From assembly GCF_014644295.1 (NCBI RefSeq), contig NZ_BMKK01000002.1, positions 682,001 to 746,000 of the forward strand: a DNA stretch of 64,000 bases, read 5' to 3'. A model generated the notes under the pieces. It was given only the letters and a program-made list of their open reading frames with translations. It was not told the origin of the DNA and made no database searches. Both the position numbers and the translations under genes were made by a program. The DNA is from Emticicia aquatilis. Lineage in GTDB: Bacteria; Bacteroidota; Bacteroidia; Cytophagales; Spirosomataceae. Shown here piece after piece: positions 9,127 to 18,210 of the stretch. The number at the start of each line of letters is the position of its first letter. The stretch's first letter is position 1.

Positions 9127-10228
9127 TTATCGTTTTAATTTTATCAATTTTTCCCGTTGGTGTTTCTATCATTTTTTCCACAAAAAATACTTCCTTCGGG
9201 ACTTCAAATTTAGGCAAAATTTCTTTGAAACCTTGCAGAATATCTATCTTAGTTGCATCTTCTTTGCTCGGAAAAGCGTGATTTACCTCTTTTTCGAGTA
9301 CAAAAACTAATCGTTCGCCGAGTTTTTCATCGGGCAGACTAAACACAAAGTTACGCCCACAAAGTTTTTGTTCATCGGTCGAAAGTTTTTTCAAAATTCC
9401 CTCGGCCGCTTTTTCGACCTTCTCCAACTGAATCTTCACTCCCCCACTATTAATCACATTATCAATCCTTCCATGCAGAATAAAACTACTTCCGTTGATA
9501 ATTTCGGCTACATCATTTGTTGTAATCCATTCATTACCAGTAGTTTTCGATTTTATCATCAAACAATTCTCGTCATTGAGTTGTATATCAACACCATCAA
9601 GCGTATTAAAGAAATCTTCTTTCTCCGAACCGTTGATACGTTTGGTAGCAATGTGCGTAATGGTTTCGGTCATGCCGTAGGTTACATACACAGGTGGGAA
9701 AATAGTTTGTACTTTCTCAACAATCGAATCATTTACGGCTGCCCCCCCAATAATGATTGCTTTAGCCGAACCTAAAATCTCCGTAAAAATTGGCTTACTC
9801 TCCAACAAAGTTTGGATTTGAAGTGGAACAAAAGCAAAGAAATTGTGTCCACGGTTTGATTTTAGGATGTATAAATGCTTCTCAATATCTTCAAATGGAT
9901 TAGATTTTGGCTCAACAACCACTAAATCCATTCCGATTTCAAAGGCACGAACGAGCATCATCATGCCCGCAACATAATCAATATTTAAGCAGCAAAAAGC
10001 AGTATCTCCTTCTTCTAAATTGAATGCTTTGGCGGTCATTTTTACAGATGCCACCATCTGCTTACGGTCAAGTGTTATTGTTTTTGGCGTTCCAGTCGAA
10101 CCAGAAGTTTGAATCTCAAAGGTTTCTTGACCAGATTCCCACAATTCTTTGAATTGAAAAACTTTTTTGTAGTATGGATTATTGGGCTGTGTATTGATAC
10201 AAGAGCCGTCTCTTTCTAAAAAAATCAT
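9092..10228 (-). CDS. menE: o-Succinylbenzoate-CoA ligase-like AMP-forming enzyme (MenE)
   Basis: 378 residues, an ANL-superfamily adenylating enzyme. The P-loop-like motif TSGSTGTPK is at residues 41-49, VTYGMTETITH carries the A5 motif, and Lys360 in PTGKIDK is the catalytic A10 lysine. The protein is short for the family (usually 450-550 residues), which matches Bacteroidota MenE and argues against a general acyl-CoA ligase. MenE activates o-succinylbenzoate with CoA and ATP on the way to menaquinone, in the cytoplasm. No other men genes are in the window, so the assignment rests on size and motifs. The start ATG at 10228 follows the Rieske gene by 71 bp, which hold that gene's terminator. 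Confidence 0.8.
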   Translation of the reverse strand: MIFLERDGSCINTQPNNPYYKKVFQFKELWESGQETFEIQTSGSTGTPKTITLDRKQMVASVKMTAKAFNLEEGDTAFCCLNIDYVAGMMMLVRAFEIGMDLVVVEPKSNPFEDIEKHLYILKSNRGHNFFAFVPLQIQTLLESKPIFTEILGSAKAIIIGGAAVNDSIVEKVQTIFPPVYVTYGMTETITHIATKRINGSEKEDFFNTLDGVDIQLNDENCLMIKSKTTGNEWITTNDVAEIINGSSFILHGRIDNVINSGGVKIQLEKVEKAAEGILKKLSTDEQKLCGRNFVFSLPDEKLGERLVFVLEKEVNHAFPSKEDATKIDILQGFKEILPKFEVPKEVFFVEKMIETPTGKIDKIKTINAYVLPQISNG

Positions 10229-10244
10229 ATTATAAAATAAAAAT

Positions 10245-10273
10245 CCCTTCTCAATTTGTCAATTTGAGAAGGG
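10245..10273 (-). terminator. Intrinsic terminator after the Rieske gene
   Basis: 10-bp stem (CCCTTCTCAA at 10245-10254, TTGAGAAGGG at 10264-10273) with a 9-nt loop. Read on the minus strand it is followed by ATTTTTATTTT. It separates the Rieske gene from menE. Confidence 0.8.
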
Positions 10274-10299
10274 TTGAATAAATATTTTGCTATACAAAA

Positions 10300-10875
10300 T
10301 TAAGCAAAAACTCTTAAAGTATTGTTAGTTGCATCAAAAGATGTAAAGTATTTGGTAAGTGCGGCCGTAGCTGGGCCTTTGGTTGCGGCTCCTGTCGATG
10401 AAAAAGTTGAGCCATGATTCGGACATAAGAAATCATTACTCGATGCACGATAGTCGATAGTCGTTTGTTCGTGTGTACATCTCGAATCAACTGCAATCCA
10501 AGTACCATTGGTATCATTTGCACGGGCAATAATAACGTTCTGGGCTTTTACAACCACGGCACTCCCTTTTGTTTTTAGGCTTGAATAAGTGGCATCATTG
10601 ATATTAATAGTAAAATCAACTTTACCACCGTTTCCTGTTGGAGTTGGGTCAGGAATTTCGCCACCATCTCCGCAAGATTGCATGCAATTCATGAGCATAA
10701 TTGCCCCAAAACTTAGCCCAACTTGTCGCATAAATTCTTTGCGGTCAATCGTATTGCGGTCAATCGTATTGCGGTCAATCGTATTGCGGTCAATCGTATT
10801 GCGGTCAATCGAATTTGTCATTTCATTTTTTTCTGGTGATTCTGTTTCAATATTGGTCATCATAGTTTCTTGCAT
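10300..10875 (-). CDS. Rieske [2Fe-2S] domain protein, exported lipoprotein-like
   Basis: 191 residues. The Rieske cluster ligands are complete: Cys133 and His135 in CTHEQ, Cys151 and His154 in CPNHG. The cluster domain follows a Pro/Gly linker (IPDPTPTGNGG). The leader is odd. A hydrophobic segment with Cys64 or Cys68 (LSFGAIMLMNCMQSC) follows RKEFMRQV, which resembles a Tat motif with one Arg changed to Lys. Before it lie 47 residues that include five copies of IDRNT (residues 23-47; the last reads IDRKE), encoded by a 15-bp tandem repeat. Such standalone Rieske lipoproteins may serve as electron carriers or sit with oxidoreductases in the periplasm. The partner is not visible here. A true start at Met19 would still leave the repeat in the protein. 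Confidence 0.85.
   Translation of the reverse strand: MQETMMTNIETESPEKNEMTNSIDRNTIDRNTIDRNTIDRNTIDRKEFMRQVGLSFGAIMLMNCMQSCGDGGEIPDPTPTGNGGKVDFTININDATYSSLKTKGSAVVVKAQNVIIARANDTNGTWIAVDSRCTHEQTTIDYRASSNDFLCPNHGSTFSSTGAATKGPATAALTKYFTSFDATNNTLRVFA
10741..10815 (-). repeat. 15-bp in-frame tandem repeat, five copies
   Basis: Five head-to-tail copies of GCGGTCAATCGTATT on the plus strand, four exact and the last diverging in its final bases. The unit is a multiple of three, so copy changes keep the Rieske frame and add or remove IDRNT units ahead of its export signal. Confidence 0.95.
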
Positions 10876-11094
10876 CTTTTGTTATTTGTTTTTTAACGAT
10901 TAGTTTAGAGATATGTTTTCAAAAATATCGAAATAATTAAACAAATACAAACTTTCACTTGTTGATGATTGATAAGGTATATTTCCTTAAAAAAACTAAA
11001 TTATGGATAAAAAATATATTTATTTTTATTTTTATAGTTTTTTTATCCATTATATTTGCAATAAATAGATTATTTATCAGTTTTGAATCGTAAA

Positions 11095-11102
11095 TATCTT
11101 TG
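11095..11102 (+). promoter_or_regulatory. Candidate Bacteroidota -7 promoter box
   Basis: TATCTTTG fits the TAnnTTTG -7 consensus of Bacteroidota and lies 58 bp before the DUF2452 start. No good TTG box is seen at the expected upstream spacing. A second matching box (TATATTTG) is at 11051-11058. Confidence 0.4.
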
Positions 11103-11160
11103 CTTCATTGCACGATTGAGCAGTTTATGGATTCAATAAAATTAAAAATGACGCTTAAAG

Positions 11161-11622
11161 ATGGAACACAATCCAATTGATAAAATAAAAGTTGCTGAAA
11201 ACCCAGGTTTACTTGAATACGCTCACACCTCAGGCGGTGCAGTAATTCGCCCTGAAGATATGGGCAAAGTAAAGGGTAAAGCACAACTGGCAATGCGTCA
11301 GCAGACGCATGAACAGATAAATAAAATTTATCGTCAGATGGAATTGCTTGCCCAACAAGCCAAAGAAGTACAAAACAGAATTGAGGTTTCGGAGCGAATT
11401 TATGACGCTGTAATGGGTTTTGAACCAATTATTGGCCATATTTATTATTTATACGAAAAGAAAGATGGGTCGGATATTCTTTCGATGGTTTCTCCAAACG
11501 AATGGGGAAGAAAATTTCCGTTTAACCAATTTCTGGCGAAAGTATTCTTATTGGCCGACCACACTTGGAAAGTAGAGTTTTTCCAAGAAGATGACCGAAC
11601 AGATACGATTGATTTGGATTAA
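11161..11622 (+). CDS. DUF2452 domain-containing protein
   Basis: 153 residues matching the DUF2452 family, which is widespread in Bacteroidota and also found in eukaryotes. Features are the N-terminal NPGLLEYAHTSGGAVIRPED, a helical Gln-rich middle (HEQINKIYRQMELLAQQAKE) and a conserved HIYYLYEKKDG...LSMVSPNEWG segment. Cytoplasmic, with no leader. The molecular function of the family is not known to me. It stands alone as a single-gene unit. The start is ATG 11161, with an AAAG(A) leader and a possible promoter near 11095. Confidence 0.85.
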   Translation: MEHNPIDKIKVAENPGLLEYAHTSGGAVIRPEDMGKVKGKAQLAMRQQTHEQINKIYRQMELLAQQAKEVQNRIEVSERIYDAVMGFEPIIGHIYYLYEKKDGSDILSMVSPNEWGRKFPFNQFLAKVFLLADHTWKVEFFQEDDRTDTIDLD

Positions 11623-11626
11623 ATAT

Positions 11627-11714
11627 GTGGGGCGAACCGAGCGACGGCCGCTTCCAGTTCGCAGTATTTACCTACAATTATCATAAAAAAGGGCGAACTT
11701 TCAGTTCGCCCCAC
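11627..11714. repeat. GC-rich palindromic repeat with two alternative hairpins
   Basis: GTGGGGCGAAC at 11627-11637 is the reverse complement of 11704-11714. A second, tighter hairpin uses GGGCGAAC at 11691-11698 with 11704-11711 and the 5-nt loop TTTCA. The right arm is therefore shared. It lies between the convergent DUF2452 and ABC/M1 genes and may also act as a terminator. GC content is clearly above its surroundings. Confidence 0.75.
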
Positions 11715-11721
11715 GAATTAT

Positions 11722-14700
11722 TTACACTCCTTCTGCTTTTGAGGCAGTTTTTGTATTATCGTCACTGTGACGGTCAATGAGTTTGTTTATTGGGTCGATA
11801 CCTGCTTTTTTAGGTTCTTCTTTTACAATAATCGTAAAGATATTTTCCTTTTTGGCGATTTTTCGTTTCTGTAAATACAACAATTTGTCTTCGCCTTTGG
11901 CATCTTTTCCATATACACCAACATCAATCCAATCATTTATCGCAATTGGTTTTTCATTTCCCGAACTATCAGCTCTAAATTTCTCGCTGATAGTCTTAAT
12001 CGTCACTTCGTAAGTTTTATCTTTTAGTTGTTTGTAACTCACACTTTCGGTCTTGTTCTCAAAAAGCGTGATGGTTTCAAACATATCCTTAATAATATAT
12101 TGCAACGAATCAGGTGTTTGAGCCTTAATATATTTCAATAAATCATTACTCGTTGGATAACGCTTGAATTTTGAATCTGGCCCTGGATATTGCCAATCAG
12201 CCAAGAAATTACGCAGAGCAAGGTTTACTTTTTCTTCTCCGATGTAATCTTGAAGTGCATACATCACCATTGAGCCTTTTCGATAGTGAATGTAGCCTTG
12301 TCCTTCAACCAGATTGAGTGGCTGTTCTTTTTTGCGTTCAGCCGAACGGCCTCGTAAATAAGTATTTAACTCATATTTCAAGAACTTCTGCATTAATTCT
12401 GGTTTTACGGCGTGTTTCATTACCATCAAAGCCGAGTACTGAGCTTGAGTTTCTGACAACATGGCGTTTCCCTTCACATTAGCTTCTGCTACTTGGTGTC
12501 CCCACCATTGATGTCCGAGTTCGTGAGCAGTTACATAAAACGGCATATCTAAATCTTCTTCTGGGTCAGAGATTTTCTGAATGAAACCTATCCCCTCAGA
12601 AAACGGCACTGTATTGGCAAAAGACTGAGCAAATTCTGAATATTTCGGAAACTCCATGATACGCATTTGGCGATACTGATACGGGCTAAAGTTTTTCGAG
12701 AAATAATCAAAAGAAGACTTCATCGACGACATCATTTTATCCAAATTGTATTCGTGGCCTTTGTTGTAATAAATTTCGAGATTGACACCATTCCATTTAT
12801 CTTTTTTGACTTCATATCGAGCAGAAACAATAGAATAAAAATTACACATCGGAACATCCATTTTATAATAGAAATACTTACGATTATTGTCTTCCCAAGA
12901 TTTTTGCAAATATCCTGGTGCAATAGCCGTTTGGTCTTTTTCGGTACCAATTACCATTTCAAAACGAATATAATCTGCATCATCACCAAATAAACTTTGC
13001 GACAAGCCAATTGGGTCATTTTGCTCCATCATACGCTCTTTCTCAGGTAATTTATTCGACCTACGAGAGTCATCATCACCAATTTCATACTGATTTGCGT
13101 AGCCAATCGTCGGAAAATATGTATTATTGAAAAATGTACCGTTATAAACCACATCCGTATTTGAGCCACCTGCCACAAAGCCATTCGTTTCAAATTTTGT
13201 CTTGAACGACATTTTTACGGAATCCTTCGGTGCAAGTGGTTTGGCTAATGTATAAATCGTATAACCAAACTTTTCGTACTGATTATTGGCCTTTGCTCCG
13301 CCTTCAAACTTCAAATATTCAAGTTTCATTTTATGCTTAATATCATTCTGAATATGCACATCAGCAATCGGTTTTTCGGTTTTATTTTTCAACCAAAAAT
13401 ATCCTTCGGCTGTAAAGTCTCGACTGCTCGGATAAATCTCGACTTTCAGATTTACATCAATTATCTTGGGTTGAGGCAAATTCTCGAATTTCTTCAAAGT
13501 TTTTTCGTAGGCAACTTGCTTTTTCTCTTGTTCTTCTCTCGATTCGTATTTATTGATATTATTTGTATTGTAAAACACATAACACCCCGCTCCCACAAAC
13601 GCCAAGAAAGCGAATATACCAAATGTAAGAATCGGTCGAGTAAGGCGAAGCTTACCTACTTTAATCCGAGTTTTCAAAAGAGCTTCTGAACCACGAACCG
13701 ATAAAACTACCGCAACGACAAATAAAAAGACCACCAACATTAACCAATAGAATTTCAGCCATGAAAACGATGTAATGAAATGGCCGTATTTATTCATATC
13801 AGAGTAGTCTCGGAGGCTTCCACTGCCAAACATTATCAACGGATGCTGAATACCCGCTGCTCCCAAGAAAAATGTAGCCAAGAAGAAAACAAACATCATT
13901 GCAAAACCAATGAACTTGTTATTGGCCATGACTTGCACAAAAAATGAAAGCAATGTATAAAGCACCAAGAATGCTAAAGTACTGGTAAACAGTGTTTTAA
14001 AATACAAACCGATTTCAAAATTGAAATATCCGTGTCCTGCTTGAACCAAAACTCCTGCAACTATCAGAATCAAAAGTAAGCCAATGTAAACTATCAACAT
14101 CCCGATAAATTTTGCCAGTAAATTGACCCAATCTGGCACTGGAGTGGCATCTATAATCAGGTGCATATTAGTTACACGTTCTTTCCAAATTAATTCACCT
14201 GAATAGAAAACCGCAATTATCAGAAAATACATATCAAAACCATTGAGTAGCCCCAACACATTGGCTGTAATTGGGTACGAACTCGTGCCATACATTTTTT
14301 GGAAGTAAAATGAGCTAACTGTCAAATCAACCAAACCCACAAAAACAATAGCAATAAATGGTACTTCACGAACCACCATTTTGAAATAGAAAATCGCTTG
14401 TTTCCAAAGCTGCGAAAGGTTAGTGCCAAAGCCGTTAAACTGATGAACAATCGGAATTTTCACCAATTCAGGATTGATTTTTTCTTTGATTTCTTTGATT
14501 GCCTTTTTCTTGAAAAGGCTATTTCTGACTACATTAAAGCTAAACAAATAGTAAGTTGCCGCCAAAACCAAAAGACCAAAACCACCCCAAGCCAAGCGAT
14601 TCCACAATAAAATACCTTCGAGTGGCACAATCTGAGAATTCTTTTGAGCGGGTGTCCAGTATTCAGTAAAAATACTAAACGCACGCACACCAAAAGGGTC

Positions 14701-15348
14701 GAGCATTGCCGAAAGTGTCTTATTATCAATATCTTGCAGCAAAGTATCAGATACTTGATAAAGCACAAATAGTATAATTCCTTGCGTATAAATAACAATC
14801 GTTGAACGACTCAAAGCACCTGCTGCGAAGAAAATTGCTCCTTGAATAAAGAGATTTGTTACTCCCCAAACCATGAAAGGTTGCAAATATGCCCAAGCAT
14901 CAAAAGCGAGCATTGTTTTTTCTTTCCAAGAGGGGTCCCACGGTAAAAATTTCCCGATGGCAAAACCAAATATAAAGGCCATCCAAATAGAGCAGTAAAT
15001 CAACACCATCACCAAAAACGAACCAAAGAAACGCCCAAACAAATAATCGAATTTCGACATCGTGGTGCTGAACATCAGCGATTCGGTTTTATGTTCAAAA
15101 TCACGGAGTACAGCTACCCCCATAATTGCCGAACATATAAACGTGAAGAAGAACGTCATAATGATGGTCATGAACGCCAAATTGAAAGGAGAATTTTCTT
15201 TAATTTGACCGCCAGCCACACCTCCGATAGTGACATATTTGGAAGTTACGGCAGCAAAACACAAGACAAATAAGATAGCAAAATAAATATAAGTAGCAGG
15301 TCGATTTTTACGATACGAAAACTCAAACCTAAGTATTTCTTTTAACAT
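11722..15348 (-). CDS. ABC transporter permease fused to an M1-family metallopeptidase domain
   Basis: 1208 residues from the ATG at 15348 (MLKEILRFEF). An ATG at 15396 is possible but would overlap the ATPase gene by 35 bp. The N-terminal half is an ABC-2-type permease with about 12 hydrophobic segments in two sets. From about residue 640 follow a beta-sandwich and a thermolysin-like domain with the zinc motif HELGH, the extra WWGHQ, and the third ligand Glu in SETQAQYSAL. The GAMEN exopeptidase motif of classical aminopeptidases is replaced (MEFPKYSEFAQ). This fusion is a known Bacteroidota family. The peptidase part should lie outside the membrane. It is the second gene of a two-gene unit with the ATPase gene. 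The substrate is unknown. Confidence 0.9.
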   Translation of the reverse strand: MLKEILRFEFSYRKNRPATYIYFAILFVLCFAAVTSKYVTIGGVAGGQIKENSPFNLAFMTIIMTFFFTFICSAIMGVAVLRDFEHKTESLMFSTTMSKFDYLFGRFFGSFLVMVLIYCSIWMAFIFGFAIGKFLPWDPSWKEKTMLAFDAWAYLQPFMVWGVTNLFIQGAIFFAAGALSRSTIVIYTQGIILFVLYQVSDTLLQDIDNKTLSAMLDPFGVRAFSIFTEYWTPAQKNSQIVPLEGILLWNRLAWGGFGLLVLAATYYLFSFNVVRNSLFKKKAIKEIKEKINPELVKIPIVHQFNGFGTNLSQLWKQAIFYFKMVVREVPFIAIVFVGLVDLTVSSFYFQKMYGTSSYPITANVLGLLNGFDMYFLIIAVFYSGELIWKERVTNMHLIIDATPVPDWVNLLAKFIGMLIVYIGLLLILIVAGVLVQAGHGYFNFEIGLYFKTLFTSTLAFLVLYTLLSFFVQVMANNKFIGFAMMFVFFLATFFLGAAGIQHPLIMFGSGSLRDYSDMNKYGHFITSFSWLKFYWLMLVVFLFVVAVVLSVRGSEALLKTRIKVGKLRLTRPILTFGIFAFLAFVGAGCYVFYNTNNINKYESREEQEKKQVAYEKTLKKFENLPQPKIIDVNLKVEIYPSSRDFTAEGYFWLKNKTEKPIADVHIQNDIKHKMKLEYLKFEGGAKANNQYEKFGYTIYTLAKPLAPKDSVKMSFKTKFETNGFVAGGSNTDVVYNGTFFNNTYFPTIGYANQYEIGDDDSRRSNKLPEKERMMEQNDPIGLSQSLFGDDADYIRFEMVIGTEKDQTAIAPGYLQKSWEDNNRKYFYYKMDVPMCNFYSIVSARYEVKKDKWNGVNLEIYYNKGHEYNLDKMMSSMKSSFDYFSKNFSPYQYRQMRIMEFPKYSEFAQSFANTVPFSEGIGFIQKISDPEEDLDMPFYVTAHELGHQWWGHQVAEANVKGNAMLSETQAQYSALMVMKHAVKPELMQKFLKYELNTYLRGRSAERKKEQPLNLVEGQGYIHYRKGSMVMYALQDYIGEEKVNLALRNFLADWQYPGPDSKFKRYPTSNDLLKYIKAQTPDSLQYIIKDMFETITLFENKTESVSYKQLKDKTYEVTIKTISEKFRADSSGNEKPIAINDWIDVGVYGKDAKGEDKLLYLQKRKIAKKENIFTIIVKEEPKKAGIDPINKLIDRHSDDNTKTASKAEGV

Positions 15349-15361
15349 AGATAGTTTTGGG

Positions 15362-16234
15362 TTAAGCGTTTGCAAAAATTTTCGAGAAATAAACATCTTC
15401 TAAATCACCAGTAACTGCCGTAAAAGTTCCATCGGGATTAGTATCAGAAAGTACATGAATAATTGGGTTTCCGCCAATCAGTTTTTCTGAAATTACTTTA
15501 AAGTTGTGTTTATAATCCGACAATTCGGTCTTATTAATTCGTTTTTGCCAAATTTTACCTGTAATCTGACTCAAGGCCTCATCAGGACTACCTTTGAATA
15601 GTACTTCTCCTTTGTTAAAAATTGCCATATCAGAGCATAATTCTTTCACGTCTTCAACGATGTGGGTCGAAAGAATCACAACAGTATTTTCACCCAATTC
15701 CGACAAAAGGTTTAAGAAACGATTTCGCTCAGCAGGGTCAAGTCCTGCGGTTGGTTCATCAACAATGATTAGTTTCGGATTCGCCAGTAACGCTTGTGCA
15801 ATTCCAAATCGTTGTTTCATACCGCCCGAATATCCACCTAAATTTTTCTTACGGGCATCCCAAAGATTTGTTTTCTGCAATAAAGCTTCTACAACAGATT
15901 TACGCTCGGTTGAATTGGTGATACCTTTCAAAACTGCCAAATGATTGAGCAAAGTGTAGGCATCAACTTTTGGATAAACCCCAAATTCCTGCGGCAAATA
16001 CCCAAGTGTTTTTCGCACATCATCTTTTTGTTTCAATACATCAATATCACCTAAACTTATTGAGCCATTATCTGGCTCTTGTAAAGTCGCGATGGTTCGC
16101 ATCAATGATGATTTTCCAGCTCCGTTTGGCCCTAAAAGCCCAAACATTCCTTGGTTAATGGTAAGATTGACATCCTTGAGTGCTTGGACGCCGTTTGCAT
16201 AAGTTTTGTTTAGATTGGAGATGACTAACTGCAT
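15362..16234 (-). CDS. ABC transporter ATP-binding protein
   Basis: 290 residues with all ATPase motifs: Walker A GPNGAGKSS (about 35-43), Q-loop in YLPQEFG, signature YSGGMKQR, Walker B LIIVDEPTAGLD, and the H-loop in STHIVED. The C-terminal 70 residues are a short extra domain of the kind seen in ABC-2/DrrA-type exporters. It powers the permease/M1 fusion encoded 13 bp downstream, presumably for export or for handling of peptides or lipids. Cytoplasmic face of the inner membrane. Confidence 0.92.
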   Translation of the reverse strand: MQLVISNLNKTYANGVQALKDVNLTINQGMFGLLGPNGAGKSSLMRTIATLQEPDNGSISLGDIDVLKQKDDVRKTLGYLPQEFGVYPKVDAYTLLNHLAVLKGITNSTERKSVVEALLQKTNLWDARKKNLGGYSGGMKQRFGIAQALLANPKLIIVDEPTAGLDPAERNRFLNLLSELGENTVVILSTHIVEDVKELCSDMAIFNKGEVLFKGSPDEALSQITGKIWQKRINKTELSDYKHNFKVISEKLIGGNPIIHVLSDTNPDGTFTAVTGDLEDVYFSKIFANA

Positions 16235-16426
16235 AGGGTTTGTGTTTAAATAGGTTTTCTCTGAACTAATTTATAGTTTCAAATTAACGAATTTACCCTA
16301 CTTTAGCCAAGTAAATGGTATGAAAGGAACGTAGTTGGGGTTGAAGTACAGATATTTTGTGACGAATTGTATAGTAAAATAAGGAGTTTGAAGTGAAGGA
16401 AAGCCTCAATTAGCCAAAAACAAAAA

Positions 16427-16453
16427 ATGGCGAGCTGAAATTCAGCTCGCCAT
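16427..16453 (-). terminator. Terminator of rplY, near-perfect palindrome
   Basis: Arms ATGGCGAGCTGAA (16427-16439) and its complement (16441-16453). On the minus strand it is followed by a T-run (CCATTTTTTG), which makes it an intrinsic terminator for rplY. Its stem resembles the palindrome at 11691-11711. Confidence 0.8.
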
Positions 16454-16482
16454 ATCTATTAGCGATAAGTATCATCAATTAA

Positions 16483-17043
16483 TTATTGACCACGCAATGC
16501 ACGAGGAATTGAGATAAAGGCAACTGGATTGCTCGCAGCTTCCAAAATTTTCACTCCTTCGATTTCTGCAATAGTACCAACTTTCACTGATTTACCTAAA
16601 TCTAAATCTTTAATATCAATGTTGATATAATCTGGGATGTTTTTAGCTGGTCCTTGAACACGGATTTTTTGCATTTTTTGAACCAATTTACCCCCTTTCT
16701 TTTGACCTTCTGATGGGCCATGTAATTTAACAGGCACTGCAACTTTGATAACTTTATCAGGCGTGATTTCTAAGAAATCAGCGTGGATAATTTGGTCAGT
16801 AGTTGGGTGATACTGAGAATCTTGTAAAATACCAGTGTAAATTTTACCTTCGATGTTGATTGTTACTTCATAAACATCTGGAGTAAACAACAACGGACGG
16901 AATAAATACTGTGGTACGTAAAAAGATACTTGCTCAGTTCCTCCGTATAATACACACGGAACCATTCCTTGACCACGTAATTCTTGCGATGCAGTACGAC
17001 CGAGATTCGCTCTGTTATACCCTACAATCTCTGCTTTTTTCAT
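16483..17043 (-). CDS. rplY: 50S ribosomal protein L25/Ctc
   Basis: 186 residues from ATG 17043. An upstream in-frame TTG (17067) is rejected because the ATG has a good ribosome binding site (AAGGAG, 9 bp away) and starts the typical MKKAEIVGYNR. The N-terminal L25 domain binds 5S rRNA (residues 1-90: GMVPCVLYGG, HADFLEI). The C-terminal TL5/Ctc beta-domain follows (VPVKLHGPSEGQKKGG, then LDLGKSVKVG). It lies 87 bp behind prs, the common Bacteroidota order, and is probably co-transcribed with it. Ribosomal, cytoplasmic. Confidence 0.95.
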   Translation of the reverse strand: MKKAEIVGYNRANLGRTASQELRGQGMVPCVLYGGTEQVSFYVPQYLFRPLLFTPDVYEVTINIEGKIYTGILQDSQYHPTTDQIIHADFLEITPDKVIKVAVPVKLHGPSEGQKKGGKLVQKMQKIRVQGPAKNIPDYINIDIKDLDLGKSVKVGTIAEIEGVKILEAASNPVAFISIPRALRGQ

Positions 17044-17130
17044 ATTATTTTTTCTCCTTACTCTCAAATCGGAGTTTTTTTAGTGTATATCGTGCCTTGA
17101 GAGTTCAGTTAAAGGCACAATCTTTAGGAA

Positions 17131-18081
17131 TTAAAGCCCTAAAATTTGTTGGTTATTTATAAATAAAGTGCTAATAGACCCATTATCACGGATTCGTCCG
17201 ATGGCTTTTCCAAATAATTCGGCTACAGAAAGAACCTTAATTTTTTCGTTTACTTGGCGTAACGGAATTGTATCTGTTACTATCAATTCTGTAAGTACCG
17301 AGTTTGAAATATTATCGTTGGCTTTGCCAGATAAAACTGGGTGTGTACAAAACGCTCTTACCGATTTTGCACCTTTCGATAAAATCAATTCGGCAGCTTT
17401 ACAAATCGTTCCACCTGTATCAATCAAGTCATCGACCAAAATTACATCCGAACCTTCAACATCTCCGATTAATTGCATAGAAGCAATTTCGTTAGCTTTT
17501 TTGCGGTGTTTGTCGCAAATCACAATGTCAGCATCGAAAAATGAAGCAAACTTACGGCAACGAGAAACTCCACCAACGTCAGGAGAAGCAAATTTAAGAT
17601 TTGTAAGATTTTGAGCTTTTAAATAAGGCACAAATACTGAAGTTCCTTCAAGATGGTCAACTGGAATATCAAAGAAGCCTTGAATCTGACCAGCGTGTAA
17701 ATCCATTGTCATTACTCTGTCAGCACCTGCGGCTGTAAGCATATTGGCAATCAATTTAGCAGCAATACCAACTCTTGGTTTATCTTTGCGGTCTTGGCGA
17801 GCATATCCGAAATACGGAATAACTGCACAAACATAGTGAGCCGAAGCTCGGCGAGCGGCATCAATGAGCATTAGAAGCTCCATGATGTTATCGCTTGGTG
17901 GAAAAGTAGATTGGACAATGAATACATCGCAGCCACGTACTGACTCATCAAAACTCACTGAAATCTCACTATCGGCAAAACGGTTGATACTTACCCCACC
18001 TAAATCTTTGCCATAAAAATCTGCAACTCGGCTCGCCAAATAATTAGATGACGTACCAGAAAATATCTTAACTTCTGCCAT
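17131..18081 (-). CDS. prs: Ribose-phosphate pyrophosphokinase
   Basis: 316 residues, the usual length. It makes PRPP from ribose 5-phosphate and ATP for nucleotide, His and Trp synthesis. Visible are the ATP/flexible-loop region YFGYARQDRKDKPR, the divalent-metal site MDLHAGQIQGFFDIP and the PRPP-binding loop VILVDDLIDTGGT. Cytoplasmic hexamer in the family. A Bacteroidota-type -7 box (TACCTTTG, minus strand, 18111-18118) lies 30 bp upstream of the ATG. Confidence 0.97.
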   Translation of the reverse strand: MAEVKIFSGTSSNYLASRVADFYGKDLGGVSINRFADSEISVSFDESVRGCDVFIVQSTFPPSDNIMELLMLIDAARRASAHYVCAVIPYFGYARQDRKDKPRVGIAAKLIANMLTAAGADRVMTMDLHAGQIQGFFDIPVDHLEGTSVFVPYLKAQNLTNLKFASPDVGGVSRCRKFASFFDADIVICDKHRKKANEIASMQLIGDVEGSDVILVDDLIDTGGTICKAAELILSKGAKSVRAFCTHPVLSGKANDNISNSVLTELIVTDTIPLRQVNEKIKVLSVAELFGKAIGRIRDNGSISTLFINNQQILGL

Positions 18082-18110
18082 GTTATTGGTTATGTCTCGA
18101 AAAGAAAGTG

Positions 18111-18118
18111 CAAAGGTA
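18111..18118 (-). promoter_or_regulatory. -7 promoter box of prs
   Basis: On the minus strand this reads TACCTTTG, an exact match to the Bacteroidota TAnnTTTG consensus, 30 bp before the prs start. No clear TTG is seen at -33. Confidence 0.55.
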
Positions 18119-18210
18119 CGGCTTTTGCTTAAAAAATCACAGATAGGATTGATTATTTTCTGAAATTTTACATAGATTTGCGATATTCATGGATTAAACA
18201 TTCAAGGGCC

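Noticed and set aside
9107-9775. Plus-strand ORFs opposite menE
   Set aside because: Antisense to a well supported enzyme gene, with hydrophobic but non-descript products.
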